Shown: positions 62,301 to 64,000 of the stretch, piece by piece
Layout of the letters: each line of letters starts with the position of its first letter
How positions within the stretch are numbered: the stretch's first letter is position 1
The notes under the pieces: generated by a model
Told to the model about the DNA's origin: nothing
Seen by the model: only the letters and a program-made list of their open reading frames with translations
Databases searched by the model: none
Translations under genes and position numbers: made by a program
Assembly: GCA_008508345.1 (NCBI GenBank)
Contig: QNGE01000270.1
Location: 166,779 to 230,778, forward strand
Source of the DNA: Paragonimus westermani
Taxonomy: Eukaryota > Platyhelminthes > Trematoda > Plagiorchiida > Troglotrematidae
DNA length: 64,000 bases
Reading direction: 5' to 3'

Positions 62301-63288
62301 GCTCGCTGAGAGACACGAGAGAAGGGAAACGCCGCGTGAAAAAATGTTGCAACTTACCAATCAGATTGAAACTGTCTTGCTCAGCTTCCTCGAGCAGGTT
62401 ATCCATTCGCTTCAAGCTGAAGTCAAGATCTTGAATAGAAGAGAAATATGAAGTAGTGTGGGTAAGCTGAAGGATACAGAATAGTGGACATCTCTGACAT
62501 AGTCAAGATCACGCGCACGACACTTGAAGTTATGAATGGGTCATGGCTGGGTGAGGACGCACTTACACTCAGTCGGTGTGGCACCAACCAGCCTCAGTCG
62601 GGCTCTGAACACTGGAACCGCTGAGCCTGACCCTAGCCATACCTTCGTCAACTGTTTCAGTAGCTTATTAGGTCGCAAACCCAGTGGAAGATATTGATCT
62701 GACTCGGATCTGAAGTCTGGTAACGTGTTCTAATTGCTTAATAGAGCAGATTAATATGCAGGCCTTTTAGGAGTGAAGTAGTGAGAGACAAGCCGCCTAA
62801 AAACTTAACGGACACTGTAAAGCTATCGATTGTACGAGTCACTAGTCAAGTGATCTTTTCCCACGTGCAGTTCAGGAAAGGTAACATTTACTTCAAATGT
62901 TCCAGTGGCAGATAGATGGAAAAGATAGCAATGGTTTCTTCACACGCGACAGTGAAAACACCCATTTATGGGTTGACCACCGCAAGAGAAGACAGGAGAG
63001 TTGGCGGAGGCCTCTAAGGTCGAATAACCTCCTTCCAGGAACGAGTGCGCACGTTTTATCTGCAGTTGCTAACGGTAATTTTCGACCACCAATGTATGGC
63101 TACATTTTGAAAATTTAGCATCACAACGCCCACGGACCACGTTGAATGGACTGCAATGTGGTCCAAACTAGTCATCTGCCCAAGCTTGAATCTCAATGTC
63201 AAACATGAAATGACCTATCCATCTCACTAAGTGTGATGATCAAAAGAACAGAACAAGCAGAACACTTTCTATTCCCTGAGGGTTCCCA
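56351..63288. other. AT-rich stretch with no supported gene
   Basis: Contains a 15-bp perfect hairpin (60056-60089) and a 16-bp palindrome (58585-58600). Short frames such as 59921-60217 and 62897-63118 have no splice support or family match. Confidence 0.5.
60056..60089. repeat. Perfect 15-bp stem hairpin with 4-base loop
   Basis: ATTCACTTATATCGC, loop CGCA, GCGATATAAGTGAAT. It lies inside a 98-codon frame (59921-60217) of unknown meaning. Confidence 0.9.
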
Positions 63289-63841
63289 CTATGAGCTGGA
63301 CAACAGTATATGAACAAGTATAACCGAAAGCTTAGGAAGTTTTGGTGAGAATGTCCTGTGAAACGTACTCCGAAGGAAATGTGAATCCACTGCCTCCACC
63401 TTTGGGTTCACGACATTTTCCAAAGGTTTCAGTGCAGTGCGCGGTGCATCGCGATATTGACCAAGAAGCGAACTCGCGGAGCGATCCAAACTTTTCACAG
63501 AGGAGATAAAAGAAAGGCTGATCGATGAAAGGGAGTTTTGATGCTCACGCAATTGGGGTGATTCGGTTTGGTCAATAGAACGGGGGGTAGAGGCGCCAAT
63601 GAGTTGGTTCTCGGCTGAGTCTGCAGGTCTGGAGATCTGATTTGACCGTTCACATACTGAATCTGAGGGAAGGTTAGCACTGAAGAGTAATGAGATATCG
63701 CGCGAGGCTGGTGGTAGTGATTCGGATGCCTGACGGACCACAGACTCTCGGGCAGTGGGAGTAATACCGGAGTCGTACATGATGGTAGACAACGGGCTAG
63801 GGACCGATATAGCAGAAAATCGTCCAGTGTTGTGAAGAAAC
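63289..63841 (-). CDS. Last exon of an unidentified minus-strand gene, Ser-rich
   Basis: Acceptor on the minus strand GATCTTCCAG|GTTTCTTC, then about 183 codons to TAG at 63291-63289. The first base completes a codon begun in an exon beyond the window. The peptide is Ser/Pro-rich and looks disordered: SVPSPLSTIMYDSGITPT early, then SSISLSFISSVKSLDRSAS and a more structured end (RTALKPLENVVNPKVEAVDS). The uninterrupted length, the clean acceptor and the composition argue for a real exon. I do not recognise the protein. Confidence 0.55.
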
Positions 63842-63871
63842 CTGGAAGATCCTATCAAAAGATGAAACATC

Positions 63872-64000
63872 AGATGTTCACATTAAAATGCAGAGGAGAT
63901 CATGGAGCCAGATACCTAACCTATGCGGACGATATCATTTTGTTGGGAAACCTGTGGGCAGTTCAAAAAACCCAGTCAGTTAGTATATGCCTACTTTTAC
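63872..64000 (+). pseudogene. Non-LTR reverse transcriptase fragment with YADD motif, cut by window edge
   Basis: One frame reads KCRGDHGARYLTYADDII followed by LLGN, the RT catalytic motif C (F/Y-A-D-D) with the usual hydrophobic run after it. The Asp pair is intact, unlike the relic near 41,270. No RT motif precedes it in the window, where the DNA is the minus-strand exon above, so it is a fragment. The wording suggests an RTE-like or related LINE. Confidence 0.7.

Overview
The window looks like genomic DNA of an intron-rich, repeat-laden invertebrate, most likely a flatworm and probably a digenean trematode. That assignment is inference, from long AT-rich introns, many decayed CR1-like and RTE-like LINEs, tRNA-derived SINEs and fast-evolving proteins. 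There is no bacterial operon structure; nearly all ATG-to-stop frames here are chance. The real coding signal is in short exons bounded by AG and GT whose reading phases match.

The main find is a plus-strand p53/p63/p73-family gene from about 11,045 to 37,434, read here as ten exons. They run: transactivation-type exon (11045-11281), linker (about 11648-11979), DNA-binding domain (19528-19624, 20967-21127, 24737-24879, 26455-26507, probably 27152-27255, 27377-27540), a 544-nt exon with a decayed tetramerisation-like motif (31441-31984), and a long Gln/Ser-rich last exon (36369-37434). All junctions are phase-compatible and give about 966 residues, but the junctions around exon 2 and exon 7 are unresolved. 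The best anchors are PYEKP and GNS-A-Y--DP in exon 5 and VLGRQC plus CACPKRD in exon 8, which align without doubt to the p63 core. The zinc site appears dismantled: the first Cys is kept, the His is replaced and the Cys-x3-Cys loop is missing.

1-10,600: AT-rich, no convincing gene; a TA microsatellite, a 375-bp inverted-repeat element (6616-6990) and an old SINE tail (about 9300-9456). 10,600-12,000: CG-richer island with the first p53 exons. 12,000-37,434: p53 introns holding a CR1-like 3' end (22749-23322), several SINE or fold-back copies and a small opposite-strand ORF (34973-35278). 37,435-63,288: no well-supported gene, mostly LINE and SINE remains: RTE-like relics (40774-41860, 53908-54058, 55800-56350), a CR1-like RT relic (46600-47710), a CR1-like 3' end in the opposite orientation to the first (45757-46331) and a tRNA-like SINE (47842-47921). 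63,289-63,841: the last exon of an unidentified minus-strand gene, next to a reverse-transcriptase fragment with a YADD box running off the right edge.
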